Positions 8,872 through 16,291 of a stretch of DNA of 46,511 nucleotides are shown piece by piece. Source of the stretch: JADFOJ01 sp041580235 (GTDB lineage Bacteria; Planctomycetota; Phycisphaerae; Phycisphaerales; SM1A02). The notes below the pieces were generated by a model. That model saw only the letters and a list, made by a program, of their open reading frames with translations. It was not told where the DNA came from and did no database searches. The stretch lies in contig JBFGEG010000018.1 in the NCBI GenBank assembly GCA_041580235.1, positions 1 to 46,511 on the forward strand, given 5' to 3'. The position numbers were made by a program, and so were the translations under genes. Within the stretch, counting starts at the first letter, position 1; each line of letters opens with the position of its first letter.

Positions 8872-9624
8872 ATGGGCACGATGTTCGACGAGCTTGCACT
8901 TCTCATCGAGCGCGGCGGCGTGATCATGCTGCCGCTGCTGGTGCTCAGCGTCGTGAGCATCGCCCTCATCCTGGAACGCGTCTGGTTCTGGGCCGCCCTG
9001 CATCGGCGGAACCGGATCCAGCGGCTTGTGCAGGTCAAGGAGGCGTTTCGCCGCGGTGACGGCGCGCTGGCGGAGATGCTGCTGAAGTCGGACCACTCGC
9101 CGTATGCCGGCGTGGTGCGGCACCTCGTCGAGCACGGCAGCAGCGACGCGGTGGCGGTGGAGGCGGTCGAGTTGCAGCGGCCGAGGTTCGACCGATTCAT
9201 GGTGTCGCTGTCGACGATCATCACGGCCGCCCCGCTGCTGGGGATCCTGGGGACCGTGCTGGGCATCATCCGTTCGTTTGCGCTGCTGAGCGGCCCTGCG
9301 GACGGGGCGCCCCTGACGGATCCCAGCGCGGTGTCGCTGGGGATCGCCGAGGCCCTGCTCACGACGGCCCTGGGGCTGGTGGTGGCCCTGGTGACCCTGT
9401 TCCCGTACATGATCTTCCGGGCGCAGCTGGAGCGGGCGCTGGGTCGGGTGGAATCGGTGATCGCCGCCGCCCAACAAGGGGCTGAGCTGGCCGTCCGCCC
9501 CCGGCCGCAGGTCGTCGTCCCTCGCTCCAAGCTGCACCTTGCCGCGGAGGGCGATGAGGAATCGGCCGATAGCCGGTCCGGGGAAGAGACGGCCGAACGA
9601 CCTGCGGGAGCCCGGGATGCATGA
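8872..9624 (+). CDS. MotA/TolQ/ExbB-family proton channel protein
   Basis: Inner-membrane protein of 250 residues. There is one hydrophobic segment near the N-terminus (about 15-40, GVIMLPLLVLSVVSIALI) and two in the C-terminal half, the last carrying SLGIAEALLTTALGLVVAL, the hallmark of the family. With a partner of the ExbD/TolR type it would use the proton gradient for transport or envelope work, but no partner is encoded next to it. The polar tail after residue 205 is acidic and probably disordered. ATG 8881 is an alternative start, favoured if TATCAT at 8868-8873 is a leaderless -10 box. Its end overlaps the next gene. Confidence 0.9.
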   Translation: MGTMFDELALLIERGGVIMLPLLVLSVVSIALILERVWFWAALHRRNRIQRLVQVKEAFRRGDGALAEMLLKSDHSPYAGVVRHLVEHGSSDAVAVEAVELQRPRFDRFMVSLSTIITAAPLLGILGTVLGIIRSFALLSGPADGAPLTDPSAVSLGIAEALLTTALGLVVALVTLFPYMIFRAQLERALGRVESVIAAAQQGAELAVRPRPQVVVPRSKLHLAAEGDEESADSRSGEETAERPAGARDA

Positions 9625-10909
9625 ACATCGCCTGAACGTGACGTGGGGCCTTGCCGCGGCCCTCGCTGTCGTCTGCGCCGCCACGGCACGTCCCGTCGAG
9701 GACGACCCGCCGCCACGTGCGGTCCCAAGCGTGGTGGACGCCTCGTACCTGCGGACCGCCGAGGAGCCGGGACGGTCGATCGCCCTGGAGGTCGCGGCCC
9801 GGACATTCGTCCCGGCCGGGCCCGGGCCGATGGTGGTTCTGGTGGGCGTGGCCCACATCGCCGAGGCGGAGCTGTACGAGGATCTGCAGGAGCTGCTCGA
9901 CGCCCAGGATCTCGTGCTGTATGAGTCCGTCAAGCCCGCGGGCACGGGTGGGGCCGGGGGCGCCACCGACGCCGAGCGTGTCGGCAGCACGCGGGCGGCG
10001 ATGGAGTTTCTGGCGGGCGTGCTCGCCACATTCCACCGCGAGCATGCCCGGTACCCACCGAGCCTCGACGACCTGGAGGCGTTCGCCGCCCGCCGCGACC
10101 CCCGCTTGAGTCAGTGGCTGGCCGAGGCTCGCATCGATGCCTGGGGCCGACCCACGACGTATCGGCTCGATGAGCGGGGCTTCGTGCTGACCAGCCTCGG
10201 TGCCGATCGGCGCGTCGGGGGGACGGGGGAGGCCGCCGACCTCGACGTGACCCACGAGACGCCCGTGCCGCCCGTGTTCGCGGGGGCGGAGCAGGACAAC
10301 CTCCAGTCGGCGCTGGCCAAGGCGCTGGGGCTGGCGTTCCAGCTGGACGCGATCGACTATGACCGCCCGCATTTCCGGTGCAGCGACATGGCGATGGATC
10401 AGCTCCAGCGGGCCCTGGAGCAGCGTGGCGTCGCGTTCGACGTCCTGGAGGGAAGCCTGGCGGGCTCGTCGCTGCCGGGCCGGATCGCACTGTTCCTGCT
10501 GCGGCTGGTCCGCGTCGCCGATGTGTTCTTCGACGGCGCGATCGCCGATGCACTGAAGGTGATGCTCATCGAGCTGTTCTCCGACGAGGCGTTCCTGGAG
10601 CAGAGTCTTCAGCAGTACGGACCGGGGTTCGGCGACGTGCTGATCGATCAGCGCAACCAGGTGGTCCTCGACGACCTCAAGGAGATCCTGGCCCAGGAGC
10701 CCGAGGTGGGCTCGATCGCGATCCTCTACGGTGCGGCTCACATGCCCGACCTGGGCGAGCGGCTCGCCGAGCAGCTCAGCTATCACCCGGCGGACGAGCA
10801 GTGGTTCACCGCCTTCGAGGTGAACCTGCGCGCGTCGGCGATCAGCCCCGCCCAGCTGCAGAGCATCCGGCAGATGGTCCGCCAGCAGATCAGGATGGCC
10901 GCCCCGTAG
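9617..10909 (+). CDS. TraB/GumN-like protein with a pseudopilin-like insert
   Basis: Predicted exported protein of 430 residues with a signal peptide (hydrophobic 11-23). Residues 70-107 (VVLVGVAHIAEAE, then DLVLYESVKP) and a distal ILYGAAHMPDLGERL match the paired histidine and glutamate motifs of the TraB/GumN/ChaN-like fold. Between them, residues about 122-212 look like the soluble domain of a GspG major pseudopilin: an ARYPPSLDDLEAF helix end, DAWGRPTTYRL, and LTSLGADRRVGGTGEAAD. The architecture reads as one protein with no frame break. The substrate is unknown. GGGAG lies six bases before the ATG, which overlaps the end of the channel gene. Confidence 0.8.
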   Translation: MHEHRLNVTWGLAAALAVVCAATARPVEDDPPPRAVPSVVDASYLRTAEEPGRSIALEVAARTFVPAGPGPMVVLVGVAHIAEAELYEDLQELLDAQDLVLYESVKPAGTGGAGGATDAERVGSTRAAMEFLAGVLATFHREHARYPPSLDDLEAFAARRDPRLSQWLAEARIDAWGRPTTYRLDERGFVLTSLGADRRVGGTGEAADLDVTHETPVPPVFAGAEQDNLQSALAKALGLAFQLDAIDYDRPHFRCSDMAMDQLQRALEQRGVAFDVLEGSLAGSSLPGRIALFLLRLVRVADVFFDGAIADALKVMLIELFSDEAFLEQSLQQYGPGFGDVLIDQRNQVVLDDLKEILAQEPEVGSIAILYGAAHMPDLGERLAEQLSYHPADEQWFTAFEVNLRASAISPAQLQSIRQMVRQQIRMAAP

Positions 10910-10987
10910 CAGGCGAGCGGCTTCCCGCCCCACACGCACGATCAGTGCTGGAGCGGGTGTCGGCCGGATGGCCAAATGCAGCGCTGC

Positions 10988-11995
10988 TTATCGATGCCGG
11001 AAGAACCCGCTGGGCGCGCTGTCGATCCATTTGCGCATGTCCATCAGCGCGCCGGGCTTGTTCGTGTCCGTGTGGCCGTCGGCGTAGAGCGTGGCGGCCA
11101 GCGCGTTGTAGCGGCCGATGGGCGGGGTCGTCTCGATCTTGGTGCGAAGCGTGTTCGGATCCAGCTCGCCCCAGGTCAGCGTGGGCGGGCCGGTGTCCGG
11201 GGACTGGTGCTGAGCCACGTCGGCCGACGGCCCGAATCCCTCGGCGCCGCCGGGATTGCCCCAGGACGACGCCCACTGCTGCACGTCTCCGAGATACGGT
11301 GGCACCACGACGTGTGAGCCGGGAATGTCGTTGGGGAACTTGCGGTAAATGCCGTCGCCCGGCAGCCGCGCCGAGGAGCAGAAGATGATCAGGTCGCTCG
11401 AGCGCCGGATCGTCGACACCGAGCGGACCACGACGTTGACGTACTTGTCGTCCGCGACCGTCGCGTCGTAGAAGCGGTAGCGGGGGACGTCACCTTCCAT
11501 CTCCCACCATCCGCCGCAGTAGTAGGCGTTGTAGCCGAAGGCGGGCTGCTCGGCGATGGCCAGCGCCTCGTCGGCGATCTCGGGCATGTTGATCACGTTG
11601 TCACGGTTGAGCAGGGTCGGGTTGAAGTCCGGCTCGTCGCGGTAGCCGTGGACCATCTTGTGGTTGTAGTCGAGATACGGAAGCAGCCGCCACGTCCAGG
11701 CCTGCGCCAGCGCGGCCGGCATCGTCGAGCCGTCCATGAAGTCGTACGACACCCTCCAGTCCGCCTGCACGAGGTCCTGCAGGTAGCCGGGCAGAAGCTT
11801 GTCCTGGCTGGAGTTGGCGTACAGGTTCCACCCGAGCCCGATCTGACGCAGCGAGTTCATCTCCGAGTTCTTGAGGCTCTTCTTCTGGGCGCCGGAGAGA
11901 GCCGGCAGCAGCAGGCCGACCAGCAGGGCGAGGATGCCGATCACGACCAGCAGCTCGATGATCGTGAACCCCTCACGGCCGTCATGCGTCTTCAT
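10988..11995 (-). CDS. Prepilin-like protein with N-terminal methylation motif
   Basis: Protein of 335 residues with a type IV prepilin leader. Nine residues end in Gly9, then Phe10, Thr, Ile, Ile and Glu14 start the mature helix, and a long hydrophobic run ends in LLPALSGAQ. This is cut by a prepilin peptidase and held in the inner membrane. The large C-terminal part contains NSLRQIGLGWNLYAN and ends near LYADGHTDTN, the layout of the abundant planctomycete H-X9-DG-type pseudopilins of unknown role. AAGGAGG at 12002-12008, six bases before the ATG, is the best ribosome-binding site in the window and fixes the start. Confidence 0.9.
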   Translation of the reverse strand: MKTHDGREGFTIIELLVVIGILALLVGLLLPALSGAQKKSLKNSEMNSLRQIGLGWNLYANSSQDKLLPGYLQDLVQADWRVSYDFMDGSTMPAALAQAWTWRLLPYLDYNHKMVHGYRDEPDFNPTLLNRDNVINMPEIADEALAIAEQPAFGYNAYYCGGWWEMEGDVPRYRFYDATVADDKYVNVVVRSVSTIRRSSDLIIFCSSARLPGDGIYRKFPNDIPGSHVVVPPYLGDVQQWASSWGNPGGAEGFGPSADVAQHQSPDTGPPTLTWGELDPNTLRTKIETTPPIGRYNALAATLYADGHTDTNKPGALMDMRKWIDSAPSGFFRHR

Positions 11996-12067
11996 GGAAG
12001 GCCTCCTTGGTGTCAGTTGCCCCCACCAACGCACTATCCTAGGGGCGCAGGCCCCCGCCGTGTTTAC

Positions 12068-12946
12068 CTACGTGCCTCCCGCGGCCCCGGCCCCGTCAAA
12101 TCCCGGTTTGAGCGGAACTTCAAGCCCCGCGTTGGACGGTTCGGGGCCGCCCTCGGCGTCAAAGGGAGCCGGCGGCGTGGCGGCCAGCGGCTCCTCGCCG
12201 CGCAGACGCCGCGCGATGTCCGCCGTGATCCGCGGATCCGTGACGGCATTGAGGTGGGCGAACGAGAAAGGCGGCGTCGGCACCCACCAGGGTGTCTCTC
12301 CCGGCGGGGCGGCGTTCTCCTCGCCGACGATCCAGTCGCCGAGCCGGGTGTAGGTGTAGAGCTCGTAGTCGGCTTCGGCGAGGGCCTCGTCGAGCTCGGC
12401 CAGAAACGGCGAGCCGGCCCGCATGTCCTTGGCCCGCCGGTCGAGGGTGGGGAGGTCGGCCATGCGGGCACCCCGGTGCGGCGTGCAGATCGTGAACAGC
12501 CGACGGATCGCCAGCCGCTTGCCGTCGTCGCGAGGCCGGCTCGCATGGCGGGCCACGAGCCCGCCCATCGAGAAGCCGATGACGTCCACTTCGATCGTCT
12601 GATCGGTGCCGTTGTCGCCGAAGGCCTCGTCCACGGAACGGATCAGGTAGTCGCGGCAGCCGTCGAACGTCCCCGTGGTCAGGCTGAAGAACGTGACGGT
12701 CGTCACGTCATCGCCCCCGTTGGTCGCCTTGCGAAGCGTGCCGGCCATGCTGGAAACGGCCAGACCCGGATCGAGCAGCCCCGCGATCACGACCACGGGA
12801 CGATCCAGGGGCCGGGGGTCCGCACGCATCTCACGCAGGATCGTCTTGGCCTGCCGCGTCGTGACCGGAAAGGACGGGTTGGGCGGACCGGACGAGCAGC
12901 CGGCCAGGGCCACACACAGCAGGATGGTCGGGCAGGTGGTCCGCAT
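12068..12946 (-). CDS. Lipoprotein with alpha/beta-hydrolase (lipase/esterase) fold
   Basis: Protein of 292 residues. The start MRTTCPTILLCVALAGCSS is a lipoprotein signal with lipobox LAGC. The nucleophile elbow GFSMGGLVAR (near residue 115) gives the serine of an alpha/beta hydrolase, and VVVIAGLLDPG may provide the oxyanion loop. The later TPHRGA is typical of lipase and PGAP1-like esterases. The closing HLNAVTDPRI may carry the histidine. The substrate is unknown. The ispG gene ends 16 bases upstream of the start, so the two are probably co-transcribed. The stop codon lies within a short match to the tandem repeat found at 1579. Confidence 0.85.
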   Translation of the reverse strand: MRTTCPTILLCVALAGCSSGPPNPSFPVTTRQAKTILREMRADPRPLDRPVVVIAGLLDPGLAVSSMAGTLRKATNGGDDVTTVTFFSLTTGTFDGCRDYLIRSVDEAFGDNGTDQTIEVDVIGFSMGGLVARHASRPRDDGKRLAIRRLFTICTPHRGARMADLPTLDRRAKDMRAGSPFLAELDEALAEADYELYTYTRLGDWIVGEENAAPPGETPWWVPTPPFSFAHLNAVTDPRITADIARRLRGEEPLAATPPAPFDAEGGPEPSNAGLEVPLKPGFDGAGAAGGT

Positions 12947-12962
12947 GAGCTGCCGGGAGCCC

Positions 12963-14216
12963 TTACGTCCGACCGACGGTGACCTGTTCCACCTGATGCG
13001 CCGCGATCTTGTCGAAGCCGCTGCCCAGCTCGCCGACCGGATCCGGCGGGATGATCTGCACCTTCTTATCCCCCAGCTTCGCCTCGCCGCAGCGGACCTT
13101 CTCCTGGAAGCCGCGGCACTCCTCGAGAAGCCGGTCCAGGATGTCGGACTCCGGCACGTTGGCCACACGCTCGCCCTGCACGTAGATGATGCCGCGCCGG
13201 TCGCCGGCAAACACGGCGACGTCGGCGCCCTCCGCTTCGCCGGGTCCGTTGACCACGCACCCCATCACCGCGACCTTCACCGGCAGGTCGATCTCGTCGG
13301 CGAGCTTGCGTCTGACCTCCTGCACGAGCGTGAACAGATCGACCTGGATCCGACCGCAGGTCGGGCACGCGATCAGCTCGGCGCCCTTGCGTGTCCGCAG
13401 GCCCAGGCAGTAGAGCATCTCCAGCCCGTCCTCGACCTCATACACCGGATCGCTGGCGTAGCTGATGCGGATCGTGTCGCCGATGCCGTTGGCCAGCAGC
13501 GCCCCCAGGGCCACCACGCTGCGAATGGCTCCGGTCTCCCGCGGGCCGGCGTGGGTGACGCCCAGGTGCAGCGGATAGTCAAACCGCCTGGCGATCTCCC
13601 GGTAGACGTCGATCACCAGCGACGCGTCCATGGACTTGGCGCTGATGACGACATCGTGGAAGTCACGCGCATCGAAGATGTCCATGTACTCCTCGAGCCT
13701 GGTGATCATCAGGGCGATGAGGTGCCCCTGCGTGTGCCCGGAGAAGAACTTGCCGAGCTCCTGCAGCCGCTTCTGCTTGTCCTTGCGCTCGACGATGGAG
13801 CCTTCGTTGACGCCGACTCGGATCGGGATCGCGGCCTCCCGGCAGGCGTCGATGACGCTGTTGACCTGTTCGCGGTCGGCGATGTTGCCGGGGTTGAGCC
13901 GGATCTTGTGGACACCCGCCTCCACCGCCTCCAGGGCGCGCTTGTAGTGAAAGTGCACGTCGGCCACGAGAGGCACCGACGTCTGTTCGATGATCGCGGG
14001 CAGAGCGGCGGTGTCCTTGCGCTCGGGGACCGCGACACGCACGAGCTCGGCCCCGGCGGCCGCGAGTCGGTTGACCTCGGCCACGCACGCGTCGATCTCG
14101 TGGGTGTAGCCGGCGGTCATCGTCTGAACCACGACCGGCGCGTCGCCGCCGATCTTCACGATGCCCGTCCGTTCGTCCCCGACGCTGACCTGTCTGGTGG
14201 AGTGCCGCTCGATCAT
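12963..14216 (-). CDS. ispG: 4-hydroxy-3-methylbut-2-enyl diphosphate synthase (IspG/GcpE)
   Basis: Iron-sulphur enzyme of the MEP pathway that converts methylerythritol cyclodiphosphate to HMBPP. The 417-residue protein has the TIM-barrel part (1-265) and the cluster domain, with ligands Cys284, Cys287 and Cys320 and Glu327 in GCVVNGPGEAEG. This is the shorter bacterial form, without the middle insert of plants and chlamydiae. The start MIERHSTRQV fits homologues; an upstream in-frame extension is proline-rich and unlikely. No Shine-Dalgarno is present, but TACAAT lies nine bases ahead of the ATG. With dxs and ispA it makes three isoprenoid genes within 9 kb. Confidence 0.96.
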   Translation of the reverse strand: MIERHSTRQVSVGDERTGIVKIGGDAPVVVQTMTAGYTHEIDACVAEVNRLAAAGAELVRVAVPERKDTAALPAIIEQTSVPLVADVHFHYKRALEAVEAGVHKIRLNPGNIADREQVNSVIDACREAAIPIRVGVNEGSIVERKDKQKRLQELGKFFSGHTQGHLIALMITRLEEYMDIFDARDFHDVVISAKSMDASLVIDVYREIARRFDYPLHLGVTHAGPRETGAIRSVVALGALLANGIGDTIRISYASDPVYEVEDGLEMLYCLGLRTRKGAELIACPTCGRIQVDLFTLVQEVRRKLADEIDLPVKVAVMGCVVNGPGEAEGADVAVFAGDRRGIIYVQGERVANVPESDILDRLLEECRGFQEKVRCGEAKLGDKKVQIIPPDPVGELGSGFDKIAAHQVEQVTVGRT

Positions 14217-14344
14217 GGCGGCCGCATTGTAGGTCCTGTCGGGCGCGACAAGGGGCGGGGTCGGGGGATCGGGGGGAGAAGTCGGCACGGCAAATGGCCG
14301 ATAGCTGCCGTATCTGTCTGCGCTTCTCGGAGGGGAAGATCTGC

Positions 14345-15514
14345 ATGTCCTCGGACGCTTTTCACAGCCATGTGCGTCTGAACAGCGCCGAGCGCAGCAA
14401 GCTGCTGTGCCGGCTGGACGAAGCGCCCGCAGGCCGGTCGGGACGCGATCGCCGCCGTTTCAAGCGGTGGGAGTACCGGATGTCCGATATCGCGATACTG
14501 GTTCAGCATCCCGCGGGAGGGGTGGGCCGATATCTCGTCTGCGCCCGGAATATCTCGGCCGGAGGCCTCTCGTGCATCCACGGGGGCTACATCCACCCCG
14601 GCTCGGAGTGCAAGATCGTCCTGCCCCGCCACGACGGCACGCCCTTCGCCGTCAACGGCGTCATCGTCCACTGCCGTCACGTGGAGGGCGCCTATCACGA
14701 GGTGGGGATTCGCTTCACTCAGGAGGTGGACCCCCAGTCACTGCTGCCGCAGATGGACGAGGGCGAGATCGACGCGCGGGATCAGACCATGGAGCTTCCG
14801 GCCCTGGAGGGGGACGTGCTCGTGGTAGACCAGTCGTCGTCGGATCGCAAGCTGATGACCCACCATCTGAGCGTCACCGGCCTCAACCTGACGATGGTCG
14901 AGACGCCGGGGGCTGCCATTGACTCGGTGCGCCGCCGCTCCTTCGACATCATGCTGTGCGACCTCAATCTCGAGAACGACGCGGTCCGCATGATCAAGCA
15001 GATCCGCAAGGTGGACTTCCGCGGCCCCATCATCGTGATCACCGCCGAGAACGCGCCCGCCCGCCTCGCCGAGGCCAGGGCGGCCGGGGCGAACGAGATC
15101 ATCGGCAAGCCCTACCACCCTGCCTACCTCGCGTCGCTGCTGGCCGAGTGGCTCCAGACGCCGAGTGTCGATCGACCCATCTACAGCACGTTGGAGGACA
15201 AGCCGGGGATGGCGGAGCTGATCGCCGACTTCGTGGACGAGGCGCAGTGGAAGTCCGCCCTGCTGGAGAAGGCGCTCGAGACCGACGAGCTGGCCTCCAT
15301 CCGCGAGCTGTGCCTCGATCTGATCGGGTCCGGCGCCGGCTTCGGCTTCGATTCCGTGACCGAGTCGGCCCGCGACGCGCTCACTGCCCTCGACACGTCA
15401 CAGTCCAGGAAGGACGTCGAGGGGCCCGTTCGGCGGCTCGCCGCCCTCTGCCAGCGACTGCGCTGCGGAAGCTCGGTGCGGCCCATGCGCGACGACTGGC
15501 GCGAGTCGGCCTGA
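14345..15514 (+). CDS. PilZ - receiver - degenerate HPt-like signalling protein
   Basis: Cytosolic signalling protein of 389 residues. PilZ (about 35-130) carries the c-di-GMP residues RRFKR and NISAGG. The receiver domain (156-270) has acceptor Asp206 in MLCDLNLE, Thr233 and Lys255. The C-terminal region (284-375) reads CLDLIGSGAGFG where HPt domains read AHxLKGxAxxxG, so the phosphorylatable histidine position is Leu324. It could integrate c-di-GMP and phosphorelay input, with the third domain acting as a binding module. GGAGGGG at 14329-14335 lies nine bases before the ATG and fixes the start. No histidine kinase gene is nearby. Confidence 0.85.
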   Translation: MSSDAFHSHVRLNSAERSKLLCRLDEAPAGRSGRDRRRFKRWEYRMSDIAILVQHPAGGVGRYLVCARNISAGGLSCIHGGYIHPGSECKIVLPRHDGTPFAVNGVIVHCRHVEGAYHEVGIRFTQEVDPQSLLPQMDEGEIDARDQTMELPALEGDVLVVDQSSSDRKLMTHHLSVTGLNLTMVETPGAAIDSVRRRSFDIMLCDLNLENDAVRMIKQIRKVDFRGPIIVITAENAPARLAEARAAGANEIIGKPYHPAYLASLLAEWLQTPSVDRPIYSTLEDKPGMAELIADFVDEAQWKSALLEKALETDELASIRELCLDLIGSGAGFGFDSVTESARDALTALDTSQSRKDVEGPVRRLAALCQRLRCGSSVRPMRDDWRESA

Positions 15515-15521
15515 GCCGAGC

Positions 15522-16271
15522 TCACTTCCTGGCCACGGCGATGCAGCGCGGGCTGAGACGATCGAAGGGCTCCCCGCCGGTCGAGCCGTAGAGCTCAATC
15601 GCGCCGAAGCCGCATCGACGCAGCAGCGCGACGATCTCGTGGGGCATGTAGATACGCGTGGAGACGCGGCGCCGGTCGCGGCGGCCGTCGGTGTGCAGAA
15701 ACGTCCACTCGGACTCGATCATGCCCCGCGCGAAATCGGGCTTCGGCTCCTCCAGCACGATCACTCCGCCCGGCTCCTTCTCGGTGAAGTGCCGCGTCTG
15801 GAACCGCGCGAAGACCATGGGCATGCTGATGTAGTCGACGGCATAGCGGCCGCCCGGCCGCAGCGACTCATACGCCCGCTGGAACATCCGGACATTGACC
15901 GCATCGTCCTCGTGATAGCCGAAGCTCGTGAACCAGTTGACGGCCCCGTGACAGGGGGGATCGGCGACGAACGCCATCGCGTCGGCGCAGTGACACTCAA
16001 CCGGAAGGTCCATGCTTGCGGCCGCCGCCCGCGCTCGCTCGAGATACCCGGCCACCTGGTCCACGCCCACAACACGCAGGCCCCGTCGGGCGAGCGGCAG
16101 GCTCAGCCGCCCGATCCCGCAGCACTGGTCGAACAGCCGGTCGCCGGCCTTGAGGTCGAGCGTCTTCAGAAGGAACTCGACGATCGCGGCGACGCGCTCG
16201 GGGTCGGCCGCGGCCAGACCGAAGTCCGCGTACGTCTCGTCGAAGAACGTTTCCCACCACGGCGTCGTCAT
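15522..16271 (-). CDS. Class I SAM-dependent methyltransferase
   Basis: Predicted cytosolic methyltransferase of 249 residues. The SAM motif reads LFDQCCGIGRLSLPL (about 45-59), followed by VVGVDQVAGYLERAR and the CHCADAMAF adenine contact; a post-motif NWFTSFGYHEDD follows. This resembles the small-molecule methyltransferases of the Methyltransf_25 type. Cysteines in place of small residues in the glycine motif are a mild oddity. It diverges from the transporter gene across about 20 bases. ATG 16271 is chosen over a TTG three codons upstream. It converges with the PilZ gene across seven bases. Confidence 0.88.
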   Translation of the reverse strand: MTTPWWETFFDETYADFGLAAADPERVAAIVEFLLKTLDLKAGDRLFDQCCGIGRLSLPLARRGLRVVGVDQVAGYLERARAAAASMDLPVECHCADAMAFVADPPCHGAVNWFTSFGYHEDDAVNVRMFQRAYESLRPGGRYAVDYISMPMVFARFQTRHFTEKEPGGVIVLEEPKPDFARGMIESEWTFLHTDGRRDRRRVSTRIYMPHEIVALLRRCGFGAIELYGSTGGEPFDRLSPRCIAVARK

Positions 16272-16278
16272 CGCGGTC

Positions 16279-16288
16279 AAGGTATCAT
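16279..16288. promoter_or_regulatory. Overlapping divergent -10-like boxes
   Basis: On the minus strand TACCTT (16284 to 16279) lies seven bases before the methyltransferase ATG. On the plus strand TATCAT (16283-16288) lies 12 bases before GTG 16301 of the transporter gene. The two hexamers overlap by two bases, so RNA polymerase could probably load in only one direction at a time. No good -35 box is visible for either. Confidence 0.3.
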
Positions 16289-16291
16289 CGC

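Noticed and set aside
9980..10250. The pseudopilin-like segment as the result of a frameshift or gene fusion artefact
   Set aside because: The frame is continuous and TraB/GumN-like motifs occur on both sides, so a true domain insertion is simpler.
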